Below, piece by piece: positions 11,438 through 23,229 of a stretch of DNA of 64,000 nucleotides. Position 1 is the stretch's first letter. Each line of letters opens with the position of its first letter. The notes below the pieces were generated by a model, which searched no databases, had not been told where the DNA came from, and worked only from the letters and a program-made list of their open reading frames with translations. A program made the translations under genes and the position numbers. The DNA is from Trachythela sp. YZ-2020. Its lineage: Eukaryota; Cnidaria; Anthozoa; Malacalcyonacea; Clavulariidae. The stretch lies in assembly GCA_016169945.1 (NCBI GenBank), contig JADLSH010000369.1, positions 1,426,001 through 1,490,000 on the forward strand, given 5' to 3'.

Positions 11438-12084
11438 CAGGGTGTCCCAAAAAATCCCCCCCCCCCCCCCCCATCATATTTTGTGGCATTTCTTCGTTAG
11501 CTTTAATGGAAGAATCACTGGATTGAACAACAATTGCACTGGATTGAACAACAAACGTAGCATGTCAATCCACTGCTATTTGACTGGTAAAAATAGCTAA
11601 CCATGCATATGCCTTTTAGAATAACTTAAGATGGCTACACCAATATTGCTACTTGTCCAAATTATATATTATGGAATTGGGTTAAACGAATTTTGAAACA
11701 TGAAAAAGGATTTTGAAAGCAAATCTACTCTATCTACTCTAAAACTCATTATTTGTTGTTACTAATATCGAGAATTGCATGGGTAAATCTCTACATGAAA
11801 CGAAATCCTGATAATGGGGACCACAAATAATATTAAGTTTTAGGGATCATAGGTAGGTATTCTCTTGAAAAATCCTTCTAAAGTATTGAAATACGTTTAA
11901 CCAAATTTCCATAATTCGGACAGAAGCCGGCAAACGGTTGGTTACATTAGTCAGTCAAATATCAATGTATTGGCATGATATGATAGTTATTCCATCCAAA
12001 ATAGAAACCTGAAACTTTCATTATATCTAGCGAGTAACACCACACAATATGGTTGGGGGGGGGGTGCATTTTTAGGACACCCTG
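11438..12084. mobile_element. TA-flanked CAGGGTGTCCC element, complete copy
   Basis: The ends are CAGGGTGTCCCAAAAA and TTTTTAGGACACCCTG, flanked by TA on each side as in Tc1/mariner-type target duplications. Poly-C and poly-G runs adjoin the two ends. The inside has no ORF. Internal blocks (GCACTGGATTGAACAACAAACG; TTGGTTACATTAGTCAGTC) recur at 4733-4850 and on both sides of the LINE at 14759-16655, which defines the family. Confidence 0.8.
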
Positions 12085-12330
12085 TATATGTTTAAACAAT
12101 TTCACTCATACCGACTTAAGATATTTTTTAATCTTCAACAGAGTACTGTTAACACAACCTGTTGAAAAACGATGATATTTTACGTACCATACAGATATAG
12201 CTTTCATATTCCGCCATGGTGGATAAGTTTAATCCTGAGATGGCACAGATAACTCGTTGAGAGACTGGATGCAAGCCGGTTAATTAAGAAGATCTAAGAA
12301 AAAATACTAAAACTATTGAGCCATGCCAGT

Positions 12331-12533
12331 TGATGCGAGTTAAGCTACGTTGAAGCAATCTAAGATGAGTTAAAGCGATCAGTTCAGAACGAGTTGTGGC
12401 GAGTTGATGGAATTAAAGGCGAGTTAATGTGATTTAAGGCGATACGACGAGTAATTGTGGCTTATGGCGAGTTAACGCTAGTTTAAGGCGAATTAATGCC
12501 ATTTAGGGCGCTAAACTGATCTAAGGCGAGTTA
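12331..12533. repeat. degenerate 20-bp minisatellite
   Basis: About ten imperfect units of a roughly 20-bp motif, GGCGAGTTAATGTGATTTAA. Clear copies include GGCGAGTTGATGGAATTAAA and GGCGAATTAATGCCATTTAG. Units diverge and vary by a base or two in length, so the array is old. Confidence 0.75.
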
Positions 12534-14061
12534 CCATGCATCCCAAACAATATAAGGCAATCACGCAAGTGAAATAGTTAAATATTTTAATCCTTTTAAT
12601 CCAAATCCTTAAAATACTGAAACATGTCCAGCAATCGTTTCACGATAATTAGTTATTCACGTACTTTCAAATTAACGTTAAAGATTTGTGCATAGAAATT
12701 CAGTCATTTGAGTTAACTTAAGTGGGAACTGTCAGTGTTCGGGTAAATTCCGACAGGACATATTAAAATGGCGACACATATGCAGTCAGTACAGGGTGAG
12801 ACAAACTCTGTCCAAATTGTGATAGCATATTGAGTTCCACCTCTTCCGACTCCCGATCTCCTGATTTGAATCTGAACCTCCCGATTTTCAGAAGGATTTG
12901 CTTATCCGCAGCATTAAGAAAATCGGTTTAAAGTTAGGACGTTTTCGTTAAAAATGCACGCATGTACGACGATTAGCCCAGCTGTAAGGCAATATAAATA
13001 AACAAAATGGGCAAATCAATCGCCCTTTTAAAACAAAAATTAACACGGACTACTATTTAAAATTTGTAACCTTTCAGAACTGGAATATTACAATTGCTAG
13101 TCAGTCTGGAGGTCTGACGAATGGCATAGTTGGGATGTATGCACCCCCCCCCCCACCCCCCTATAACAGGACCCTATTAAGAGTCAAGGTACTAATAGTA
13201 CAACGTGTTATTACAACGTGTTAATACAACGTGTTATTGACAAGATACGATATTTTATATACATGTTCAGTATGCCATATTGGCATATATAACGAAAGAC
13301 ATGCATGCGGGTGACCAGAAGATTTCTTTTAAAAACAGCTTTGTTATGGCGGGAAGTGTTACAGGTGTCATTGTTGTTCGTATAACAAATTGAACTAAGT
13401 TGTTTTTATTTATCACAATGAATTTTGCAAGGAATCATTGTTTAATATATAACCAATGCTGGAAAGAACTGACGAACATAGTCATAAAGTGTCTTTAGCA
13501 ATCGGTTATTTTTGTATATAATTGTTGATGTCTTGATTTATTTATCTGACTGGACCAATATATCCTCAAGTAAGAGTTGCTGGAAACTATATAATACCAA
13601 CAACTTTGTATACAAAACACGTTGTCGTTGATGAAACTGACCTGATTATTCTTATTTCAAGGTAGCGTAAAATGCTCATTGATATATTGCAGTTATATAT
13701 TGAAGTTACAATGTTACATGCAGTGTGAAGTGAATTGAATTAGTTTATTAATCATTATTAATCATGCATGGCTAGCGGACCAATTAATTGAATTTACGGA
13801 ATTACGGTCATGGTCAATAATTTCATGAGACCAAATTTCTTCCAAGTTCCAGGTAGATTTGTAGAGCGTTATTCAAACACAGATGATTTGTTTTGTAGAA
13901 AACATCACGTATATATTTATTTCATAACATTTGCATTGAGTTAAGATCCGGCCTTGCGTATCGAAACTGATCTTTGGAAATGAATAAACGTGCATGGTGT
14001 TTTCAACGAAAACAGATCAATTTAGTAATCTTTATATTATTTCACTCTGTCTACATCCCAG
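12534..14061. other. gene-free stretch
   Basis: No gene is seen. There is a poly-C tract near 13143-13162, and a short repeated motif TACAACGTGTTA occurs about three times at 13200-13240. Confidence 0.4.
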
Positions 14062-14213
14062 ATAAGTTTATTCGTCAGAGAGGGGAGTCCTGCGCAATAA
14101 TTCAGTTAACCCATAAAGCGCGACAAAGTGCCTTAATGTGGTCTGTTGTGACCAAGAGAGAGGCACATGAAGAGGTTGTTCAGTTGCATCAAAAAATTGT
14201 TGAAAAGCAATAG
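14062..14213 (+). CDS. possible terminal exon of unknown product
   Basis: A pyrimidine-rich tract ending ACATCCCAG precedes an open stretch of about 50 codons that ends in TAG. It contains KFIRQRGESCAIIQLTHKAR and a heptad-like KREAHEEVVQLHQKIVEK tail, which could form a short coiled coil. No upstream exon or family was identified, so this is a weak call. Confidence 0.22.
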
Positions 14214-14758
14214 CTCCAATTTGTTCTTCATATTATTCAGTTACTTATCTGGTCTGCGTGCACGAAGAAGTCGAGCTGATCTTCATTTTTCATAATTCCA
14301 TTTCTTGATTATGTATACTCTGGCTATTTAGATAATGGTGGTAAAAAATATTTCCAATCTAGCTTGCTGTTTAATACCTTTCCTGTCTCTTTTCATTTTG
14401 ATTGTGTGGACGTACGATAAAATGGTTTGTAAATTACTAGTATCATATTTGAATATTTTTGCATGCATGGCTGAAAGTCATATAATTCCTTAATTTCGTC
14501 ATATGGAATATAAGAATTGCTTCAGTTCTATTTGTTGTATTTGATCAATAATTTTCTTTGTCAAACTTTCGCAACTCACAAACCCTTAAATTTCAATTGC
14601 AGTGGAGTGATATCCAGGCACAAAGTAACAGTAATGGTAAGTAATAATGTAAATAGAATAACTGCATTGATTGTCATTGCCTTTTCGGAAATATGTCATG
14701 ATGTCAACGAATCTTTATTTTCCAATAAGGTTTCCAAGGTAGGATTTTTTACCAAAAA

Positions 14759-16655
14759 ATAATTGCACTAGATTGAATAACAAACGTATCATGTCAATCC
14801 ATTTGTATTTGACTGACCAAAATAACTAACTATTTGCTTTCTAGAGACTAGAATCACTTAAGGTAGCGACATCAATATTGTGACTTGTCCAAATTATGAA
14901 AATCAGGTTAAACATATTTCAAAACTTTCTTGATTTGTTGTCGCTAACATTGAGAATTCGTTTACTGTAAAATTAATGGAGAATAGCCCGAGCATGCAGG
15001 GAAAGGAAAATGTACAAAATTTGCTGTTATAATAATAATAATAACTTTATTTACCCACGGTACTATTTCACTATAAGGTTAAGAATATTTACAAAGTCGA
15101 AGAGTGATCTTCCAATAGGCCGTGCACATTAGATATATAAAAGAAATATATTACAACAATGGAATTAATTATTAAAGCTTATATCAAGTAGAAGTTAAAA
15201 ATATCACGCTAAATTACAACTATTTGAAGCTAAATTACTTTTGAAAGATGTTAACGTGCCCAAACTTTTCAGATTTGGTGGTAAATTGTTCCAAGCCACT
15301 GCGCCTCTATATGAAAACGATTTTTTACAAAAGTTCGTATTTGGCTTCGGAGGCACAAAATTGAAATTGGTCTCTAGTTTCACAACCATGTACCATACTT
15401 GTTTTGGTAAATAGGTCGATTAGATAGTCAGGTACCATGTTATTATTTACCTGATACATTATGGTATATAATTGATCGTTTCTTCTTACACTGAGATTTG
15501 GTAACTCTAGCTCATTGAGCATGTCTACTGACCTGTGGTCATAACCTCGCCTTGCAATAATACGTACTGCCCTGTTTTGTAAGCGTCGCAATTTATTTTG
15601 TCAAGGTAATTCCAAGACTGCCCCATATTTGTGAATTTATTTTGAATTGGTCATTATGATCATATATACTTTCAAATACTTTTTACATTTTAACAAATTC
15701 CTAAAAATTTCTATCTTTGGGATAACCCTGTGACATTGCTTGAAGCCAGACTAGCCAGCTTCCCCTTCCCACGCGAGGGAATTCGCGTCTCTCCATTGCC
15801 TGTTCCGCCGCCAAAATGGGCAGTTCTAAATTTTTCTTAGGATGACCCCTGACACCCAGTGATTTAGTGGCACTAACACGCTTAATAGGCGTATTTCCAA
15901 TTTCTAACAGCAAATCAGAGTTACACTTTTTAAGTTTCTGATGTGAACTAATAATCACATACTCAGTTTTGCTCTTGTTTAAACTTAATTTATTGGCTGC
16001 CATCCAATCTTTCAGTAATTGATTTTATGTCATTACTTGCTATTCCTATTTGAGTATCATCTGCAAACATATCACAATCCGCATTTTCTAAACTATTTGG
16101 AAGATCATTAATATAAATAAGAAATAGTAAAGGGCCAATAATTGAGCCCTGCGGAATGCCAGTAATTGTGGTTCGTGGTTCCGACAATTTACTATTAACT
16201 TGACAATACTGGATACGATTTGATAAATACAACTTAAACCAGTCATGGGCTTTACCTCTCACTCCATAAAGGTATAATTTTTGAAGCAATATGTCATGGT
16301 CAACAGTATTTGGGACAAAATGGATTGAGAAGTGAGAACAGCAAATTCTGGGCATTTTCCCTACCTCGCCATGGCTTTTGCCTCCTTTTTGCTAATTTTT
16401 ACATGAAACAAAATTTTTTAACCTAATTTTTTAACCTAATTTCTATAATTTGGACAGGATGCAAAATTAGTGTTGCCACCTTAAGTGATTCTAGAAGACA
16501 AACGGTTGGTTATTTTGATCAGTCAAATATCAATGTATTACGTATTGGCATGACATGATGATTATTCCATTCAATATAAAAACCTGAAACTTCCATTAAA
16601 GCTATAGCGTAGTAATTCTTCAAAATATAGTGGGGGGCATTTTTTGAGACACCCT
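14759..16655. mobile_element. CAGGGTGTCCC-type element interrupted by a LINE
   Basis: The left part (about 14759-15000, with GCACTAGATTGAATAACAAACG) and right part (about 16360-16655, ending TTTTTGAGACACCCTA) align block by block with the uninterrupted copy at 11438-12084. A minus-strand LINE tail occupies the middle. The element is therefore older than the LINE insertion. The far left terminus is lost. Confidence 0.7.
15204..16355 (-). pseudogene. 5'-truncated LINE reverse transcriptase, broken
   Basis: Minus-strand pieces in order are: 16355-15990 with DHDILLQKLYLYGVRGKAHDW, TGIPQGSIIGPLLFLIYIND and the catalytic FADDT box; 16003-15701 with MAANKLSLNKSKTEYVIIS; 15591-15325 with LQNRAVRIIARRGYDHRS; and 15389-15204 with KKSFSYRGAVAWNNLPPNL. 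Frame changes and a non-homologous stretch around 15700-15830 show decay. The order and motifs match CR1/L2-type polyproteins. The endonuclease is missing, so the copy is 5' truncated. Confidence 0.85.
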
Positions 16656-16668
16656 ACATATACATGAA

Positions 16669-17190
16669 TTTAATGTGGTTAGCTCTTGACAACTGGATTC
16701 TGTAGCTCAGTTGGCAGAGCGCTGCACCGGAATCGCAGTGTCGCGTTCAATTCTTGCCAGAGGGCCTATAGTTGCATTTCTCGCAACTGCTCCTGGTTAT
16801 AGGTCTAAACATATGTATATAATTTTCGCTCGAAATTTTCATCTACAAAAACACTTCGAACATCAGTTCTGTCGAGCGAGATACCAAAAATGTAGAATAT
16901 TTACTCTTATACCAAACACTGCATGACATTACCCTATAGAAGATATATATGACATGAACTTGTGGTTAGCTCTTGGCAACTGGACTCTATAGCTTAGTGG
17001 TCAGAGTGCTGCACCGTAATCGCAGGTTCGATTCCTGCCGGAGCGAGGGCGTATTCATTTTTCGCATGCAACTGTTCCCCGGTTAGGTCTAATATGTATT
17101 TCACTATATCAGTTTTCGCTCGAAATTTCCATCTACAAAAACATTTCTACATTAAAATCGTATTGCTATTCCTGGAAAATTCACATGTAT
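16669..17190 (+). mobile_element. two tandem tRNA-derived SINE copies
   Basis: Two units about 287 bp apart share a tRNA-like head and a common tail (TTTCGCTCGAAATTT, CATCTACAAAAACA). Copy 1 has a perfect A box, TAGCTCAGTTGG, at 16703-16714. Copy 2 has a perfect B box, GGTTCGATTCC, at 17025-17035. In copy 2 the T-arm stem GCAGG/CCTGC runs straight into the anticodon stem with no variable loop. This makes it an RNA polymerase III promoter head of a SINE, not a working tRNA. Confidence 0.75.
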
Positions 17191-17409
17191 TGTTATCGTT
17201 GAAAATAGAATAGACGATTCTGTTTTCGATCAGTTCATGGATACAATTTGCATAATGTAACCTGGGCGTAGACTATAAGTATAACATCGTAACCTCTGGA
17301 CAATGAATATACATCCATCAGACAATAGTTTCCTTTTGATTAGTTTAGTTTTGAGCCGCAGATGCACGACGTAGTTCCTCATACAATATTTTCTTAATAT
17401 ATAGCCCGT

Positions 17410-19726
17410 ATGAAGATGAATATTCCTCATATACGATCAGTTGCATACAGCAGTTACAATGGAAGCGATAAAAATATTTCAAAACTGTCACAACCAAAAG
17501 CATTAGACGATATATTCACTTACAAAGACCCACCAATGGCGGGAACTGGTTCTTATGATGAAGAAATGCGTCGCTATAATTTATTCATGTCAAGTCAAGG
17601 AGTTATTTGTCAAAATATTCGCCATTTTGGAGGAATGTACATGAAGGATAAAAATCCTCCTGAATTTGACCCTGATGGATCTTGGTACCTTTGTCTTGAT
17701 CCTGAAGTTTCTCTCATCTCCGGATCTTGCATTGTTTATTCCATAGGGTAAGTAATTGGAATTCGTGAAAATAATTCTATAGAAGCTAATAGTTTAACCC
17801 ATTTAGGGGTAAGGGCGGAGTTCCTGTAGGAATCATCGCCTGGGTCTGTAATATTCCTATTCATTGGCAGAATCCTGGATAAGATGTTAGGTTGGCCCTT
17901 TGTATTTTGGTTGACGTGTATTTTGGCTGAAAGGCAATTAATTGCGTAACGTAACCTCAACCTGCACAGTTACGAAACCACAAATTTTCTCTTCCACACA
18001 TTGTCCATGTGAATCACACACATTTATCCAGTATGAACGATTTTGGGTGACAGACCACTCAGAGCACTCTGGTCGTTTCTTTTACTAGTCTGAAAAATGA
18101 AATAATACAAGAAATATAATTTAACCAGTGCCAGTGGTCTAAATGTGGCAAAAATTCAACAGTAAAGTTGACCAGGCTATGAAGACAACGATACTGCGCT
18201 GGTTCGCTTATGTTTTCAGTAGTTATTAATGATTAATGAATCTGAGAATATCTTGCCCCGTTAAAACTGAACTGGACAAAACAAAAAATATAGTATTTCA
18301 AACATTCGAGTTCTATTTTTGCAGCATAAACGATGAATGGTCATTTGATGATAGTATTGCAAACTATGGTTGTCGAGTTTATGCATTTGATCCAACGATG
18401 GACAAACAGAACCATCTACGTTCACCATTTATACAGTTCTTTAAAGTCGGCTTATCAGATTTTGATTCGGAAGGAACTCCAGAGGAATCTGGCAAAGCAG
18501 CATGGAAAACTAGAACGCTGAAGTCTGTAATCACAGAACTTCGTCATAAAAAGGCAAGTACTGGTTTTTTACATGAAAAACGAGACATTATTACGGAACA
18601 TAGAGGTTAAAGTTGACTCATGTCATATTTGAAGACAACAACAACAACAACGGCGACGGCGACGACAAGAAAACAAAAACAAGAAACAACAACAACAACT
18701 ATCATAACAACGAGAAAAAACAACAACAAATTTTCACACAACAACAACACTGACAAAAAACAAAAACTGACAAGGACAAAAACTGTAACAACCACGACAA
18801 CAACAAGAACACGAGCTGAGCAAGAACAACAACAAGAACAACAAAGATTTATGATCTTTGCTACGAAGTTAAACAAAGACTGATTAAATGAAACACCGTA
18901 CCTATTTTCTCTTGCTCCATGTCTGTTGTCGTGTTGAGTTAAAAAACATTCACAACGCACACATACAGGGCCTTTTTTAAGAAATCGTTAGTGGGGGGGC
19001 CATCATCGAAAGGGAACGTAACAAGTAGATGGTGTATTACAGGTGTGGGAAGGTGAAGGGGGGTCTGGGGGGGAAATTTTGTATTCTTGTCCCCCAGAAA
19101 ATTTTTGTATTCTTGAGTCGCTGTGGCTTGATTTCCTGCATTTTCAGAGGCAATTTTTGATATATCCCATCTAAACGGAGCCAGGTTTTGATGTGAGAAT
19201 ACCATAACTTTCCTTTAAACTCAGTTTTTTCTCCTTTTTTGCTTATACTTTGGACAAAAGGGACCTTCACTGGGGGGCCAAAATAGTTTACTGGGGGGGC
19301 CAACATGGGGGCTGGGGGGGGCTTTGGCCCCTCCAGTACATTAGTTAAAAAAGGCCCTGCACACACATAAAAAGCATCTTTGCCCCTTGCCCTTGGTTAT
19401 GATTATGTTTTTGGAATATAATAGGAACACGTTTTGTATTGTAGAAATTGGTGGATGTTCTAAAGATGGACATTGAATGGGATGAATGGAAATGTCTGCC
19501 ACAAATGTTGTCTGATGGAACATTACGAAAATATGTCAAACAACTTGATGTCGAGTTTCATGTTGTAGATCGTACACCATTCGGTATTCGTCGGTATTAT
19601 GGTATAGCCAAGTGGCTTGATAGGCAAGGATTTAAAATTGCCAATATGCATAGAAATATGTATTGTAGGGAGTGTTATGAAACTACTTTTATCAATACAA
19701 ATCTTATTAAGCTGCCTCTTCGGTGA
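17410..19726 (+). CDS. METTL24: METTL24-like methyltransferase (Methyltransf_22 family)
   Basis: Exons: 17410-17747, 18325-18553 and 19445-19726; phases agree and give 282 aa. Exon 1 ends in SCIVYSIG and exon 2 continues INDEWSFDDSIANYGC and VYAFDPT, the SAM-binding strand and acidic loop of the family. Exon 3 has LKMDIEWDEW, equal to the KxDxE motif, and a Cys-containing C-terminus. The family consists of predicted, often membrane-anchored or secreted, methyltransferases of unknown substrate. No signal anchor is visible. The sequence just before 17410 (TTCTTAATATATAG) resembles an acceptor, so one or more 5' exons are probably missing and the ATG at 17410 may be internal. Intron 2 uses a GC donor (AAG|GCAAGT, 18554) and carries a CAA-rich repeat and a MITE. 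Confidence 0.85.
18638..18850. repeat. CAA/CGA-rich microsatellite in methyltransferase intron 2
   Basis: A degenerate (ACA)n tract with (CGG/CGA)-type interruptions. It keeps long frames open on both strands (Thr/Lys/Gln-rich on +, Val/Cys-rich on -), but these are composition artefacts inside an intron. Confidence 0.85.
18966..19359. mobile_element. CAGGGCC-ended MITE in methyltransferase intron 2
   Basis: The ends CAGGGCCTTTTTTAA and TTAAAAAAGGCCCTG are inverted. The flanks are CACACATA on the left and CACACACA on the right, a near-match 8-bp duplication as in hAT elements. The interior is rich in poly-G and poly-C blocks typical of the GGGGGGCC-rich MITEs scattered through this window. 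Confidence 0.75.
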
Positions 19727-19885
19727 TATTGACGATTAGGCAATTGATAATTATATAAATTATAATATAGAAAACTATTGGAATTCTGTATAGATATAAG
19801 GCATTATATAGTTTAGAGTAAATTAATACTGTTAACTAGTACTGTTTCTAAAATTTACTGATAATTCATGAATGAAACTCAAAAG

Positions 19886-19891
19886 AATAAA
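19886..19891 (+). promoter_or_regulatory. polyadenylation signal of the methyltransferase gene
   Basis: AATAAA lies 160 bp after the stop codon and about 65 bp before the 9-bp duplication that flanks the next mobile element. It is the first canonical hexamer downstream of the stop. Confidence 0.5.
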
Positions 19892-19963
19892 AGGTTTAAT
19901 ATATTATGTTCTTGCATGTAGTACATGAGAATATAGAATCACTCATTTGTACTGTGCCGTGAC

Positions 19964-20883
19964 GGGTGTGACTAAAAGGAGAGTTAAAATTGGAGAGTTA
20001 AATCGGAGAGTTAAGATTTCGGAGAGTTAAGTTCGAGCCACGCCCACTTTTGTGAACGACCACGCCCACTTTTGTGAACGACCACGCCCACTTTCTTACT
20101 CTCCCGATGGTATATTTGAACTAACGTCAGAGAGTTAATTTTGATTTAACTCTATTGCTTAAAAAAATAAAAAGGAAGAGAGAGGTAACTTTGTTGTAAC
20201 TCTCAAAATGCCAAAAAATGCTAAGCGAGAGAGTTAAGTTAGTTTTTCGAATAAAATGGTGATATTGATGTGACAATGGTGATAAAATACTAATAGGCAA
20301 CATCCGAGTCAAACAAAGAGAGCATAGTATATATTAACAATTTCGCTACCCATTAATCCCAACCTCTTTCTCGACTCGTATCTCAATAAATATTTACAAT
20401 TATAAAACATGCTATGCCTCTTTTGAAAGCCTATCGAATTACCTTTCAGCATTATATTCGACTTTTCAACAAACAGGCATCGCATTTGTAATAAATTAGC
20501 AAAAAAAGCAAAAAAATATCGTTAGATAAGTTGTGTGTCGTCGTTAGATAAGTTATGACAATTATGAATCGTTTGTGATCATCCTGATAAGATATCCGGT
20601 ATGGGACACCATTTTATTCGAAAAACTAACTTAACTCTCTCGCTTAGCATTTTTGGGCATTTTGAGAGTTACGACAAAGTTACCTCTCTCTTCCTTTTTA
20701 TTTTTTTAAGCAATAGAGTTAAATCAAAATTAACTCTCTGACGTTAGTTCAAATATACCATCGGGAGAGTTAAGAAAGTGGGCGTGGTCGTTCACAAAAG
20801 TGGGCGTGGCTCGAACTTAACTCTCCGAAATCTTAACTCTCCGATTTAACTCTCCAATTTTAACTCTCCTTTTCGTCGTTCCC
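19964..20883. mobile_element. foldback transposon with 9-bp target duplication
   Basis: Two near-identical inverted arms of about 290-300 bp (about 19964-20265 and 20610-20883) enclose a loop of about 340 bp. The arms begin GGG...GAC(T/G)AAAAGGAGAGTT. The element is bracketed by TGCCGTGAC at 19955-19963 and 20884-20892, a perfect 9-bp duplication. A 9-bp duplication with long inverted arms is typical of Mutator-type non-autonomous elements. The arms carry repeated GGAGAGTTAA motifs, and the left arm has a tandem block built on CACGCCCACTTTTGTGAACGA. No transposase is encoded. Confidence 0.88.
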
Positions 20884-21020
20884 TGCCGTGACAATTTATT
20901 AGTGTCATCTTCTCATCACTGGATATTGTTTCCTTCATATATATGATTTAATATTTTAGATATGAATTTGATTAAATTTTTATCTTTCCCTTTCCTTTAA
21001 TTTAAGGGTACAATATGCAG

Positions 21021-21252
21021 CTTAGCATTTTTTGGCATTTTGAGAGTTACGACAAAGTTAACTCTCTCTTCCTTTTTATTTTTTTAAGCAATAGAGTTAA
21101 ATCAAAATTAACTCTCTGACGTTAGTTCAAATATACCATCGGGAGAATTAAGAAAGTGGGCGTGGTCGTTCACGTGGCTCGAACTTAACTCTCCGAAATC
21201 TTAACTCTCCGATTTAACTCTCCAATTTTAACTCTCCTTTTAGTCACACCCC
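21021..21252. mobile_element. extra solo arm of the same foldback
   Basis: This is a third copy of the right arm of the preceding element, from GCTTAGCATTTTTTGGCATT to CCTTTTAGTCACACCCC. Its terminus (AGTCACACCC) matches the left arm of the complete element better than the right arm does. It lacks one of the CACTTTTGTGAACGAC-type repeats and has no partner arm. Confidence 0.75.
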
Positions 21253-21379
21253 ATTTTCATTGATTTCCTCATTGTTAATATACTGTACAGTATATACTGT
21301 ATATTCAATAGTAAAGCAAAAACTTCGTACTGTGTAAATTAAATAATATGCTCCTTTGGCGTTGCTGCATCATAACATT

Positions 21380-23221
21380 TAATAGCACATCACACATCGT
21401 CATATAGATAGTATGTATGTATCTCAGGAAGTTCAAAAGATCTCTTCGTTCTTAATCGACTAGTATAATAGTTCGATTCGGCTGGTAATAAAGATGCAAG
21501 TTTATGTTCGCTATTGTTAACAATTTCATTAAATAGATTGTTACTTTATAAAGATTCTCTTCTCGCGTAAAGTGATATAAGTCCAGTCTTTCTTTGTGAG
21601 AGCAAAAGGATAGGAATTTCCAGGTAAAATAATATGCACAGCTCTTTTCTGTATACGTTCGATTTCCTCAGACAAATATTTAGGAAGATTACTGTGAAAT
21701 AATTGACAAGCGTATTCAAGAACTGATCTAATGCAAGAACAGTAAAAGCGAACAAGATCATTAAGGTTAACATCGGCACGTTTAAGCTGCTTAAGTAAGT
21801 ACAGACGTTTAGATGCTTTATTAGTGATTATATCAACGTGATCGATCCATTTTAAATCATCCCTGATTGTAACTCCCAAAATATTTGCACTAGATACTCT
21901 TTCAATTGGATGGTCATCGAGTCAAACCTGGCTGGTTGACTAATAGACAGTTCTTTACACTTTTTGGATGACGCTGAAAAAGATTATCTTTAGACCAATT
22001 TGAAATATGTTGAAGATTTTCTTGAATAGAGCTGCTCCCATTAGATGGAATAACCTCTGAAGTCGTGGTGTCATCAGCAAATTTCCATATAAATGCGGGG
22101 GGTGCATCTGGTATAGTTAGGTCATTTATCATTGCAAGAACCAGCCAAGGCCCCAGTCTTGTCCCTTGGGGCACCCCAGCAGGCACTTTCAACCAATCAG
22201 AGAAATCTATCTCTGAGGAAGTCTGTTATCCAGTTCACAACTGTTGGTTTGACCCCAAGATTTACCAATTTGACCAATAGCAGGTTGTGATCCACCAAAT
22301 GGAATGCCTTCCTGTAGTCTAGAAGGATGGCTCTAATAGTTGAACTTATTCCGTCAGTGACGTAGCCAGTGATGAATTATAGAAATTAAGGCCAGTGTAG
22401 TGGAGGAGCCTGGAACAAAGCCAAATTGACAAGGGTCAATTGATTTTATAGTATAGACGGTTTAAGTTCTCTTTCAATAATTATACTTTCAGCAATTTTG
22501 GATAAGGTTGAAGTAAGACAAATTGGTCTCAAATCTTTATTAAAATCGCTGATGATGGAAGCCTTTGGCAGGGGAGGTACATTAGCAATCTTCCATACAC
22601 TAGGAACTTTTTGTTCGTGGAAAGAAGTATTGAGGATGTCAGTGATTGATGGAGCTAGGATTTCAGCAAATTCTTTCAGGACCCAGTTGGGTAGGTCGTC
22701 AGGACCGCTCGAGCGCAATGTGCTGATCTCTTTTAACTTTTTGACAACTGTTTCTTCTGTGACAGTTATTGGATCGTCATTATTATTATCCACACAGAAA
22801 TCATGAGATAAGGGAGAGTAGTTATCCAGAACGTACACTGATAAAAGCCTCGTTAATCTTGCTACTTAATTCCTTACCCTTGTAGTTAATATCAGGGTGC
22901 AGAATAGATTCAACATCATGGCCTGATATTTTGTTATTGCCACAAAGTTGTTTCATTTCCCGCCACCAATCACGAGGTTTGGAATTACGTAGTTCCTTTA
23001 CTTTGCTTTGATAATAAACTTTACGACATCGTTTCCGTTCTCTATTAACTTTATTACGTATAATAATTTAAAAAGAGGTTCGTTCCCCGAAGCGAGTGCT
23101 TTCTGCCTTCGAGCAATCAAGGACTTAAGGTGACTGGTCATCCATGGGCGATCAGTTTTATGGACCTTTATAGATCGTTCAGGCATAATAGTGTTTAGAC
23201 CATAGTTAATAATCTGGGTCA
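21380..23221 (-). pseudogene. LINE linker and reverse transcriptase remnant
   Basis: Minus-strand pieces in order: TDRPWMTSHLKSLIARRQKAL (23229-22998, linker after the endonuclease); SGPDDLPNWVLKEFA and FNKDLRPICLTSTLSKIAE (22838-22446, RT fingers); GVPQGTRLGPWL and WKFADDTT (22192-21914, catalytic palm with the FADD box); MGVTIRDDLKWIDHV and VRFYCSCIRSVLEYACQLF (21879-21541). A last stretch below 21541 reads NEIVNNSEHKLASLLP. Frame changes and stops interrupt it several times. The FADDTT box and gene order place it with the jockey/CR1-like group. Confidence 0.85.
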
Positions 23222-23229
23222 TGGTGCAC

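Noticed and set aside
16690..17045. Two tRNA genes
   Set aside because: The anticodon stem runs into the T-stem without a variable loop in copy 2, and copy 1 has a broken B box. The heads belong to longer repeated units, so they are SINEs.
18607..18960. Val/Cys-rich minus frame and Thr/Lys-rich plus frame
   Set aside because: Both arise from a CAA-type microsatellite inside an intron. No motif, no splice support.
22498..22806. 102-codon plus frame
   Set aside because: It is the antisense shadow of the LINE reverse transcriptase.
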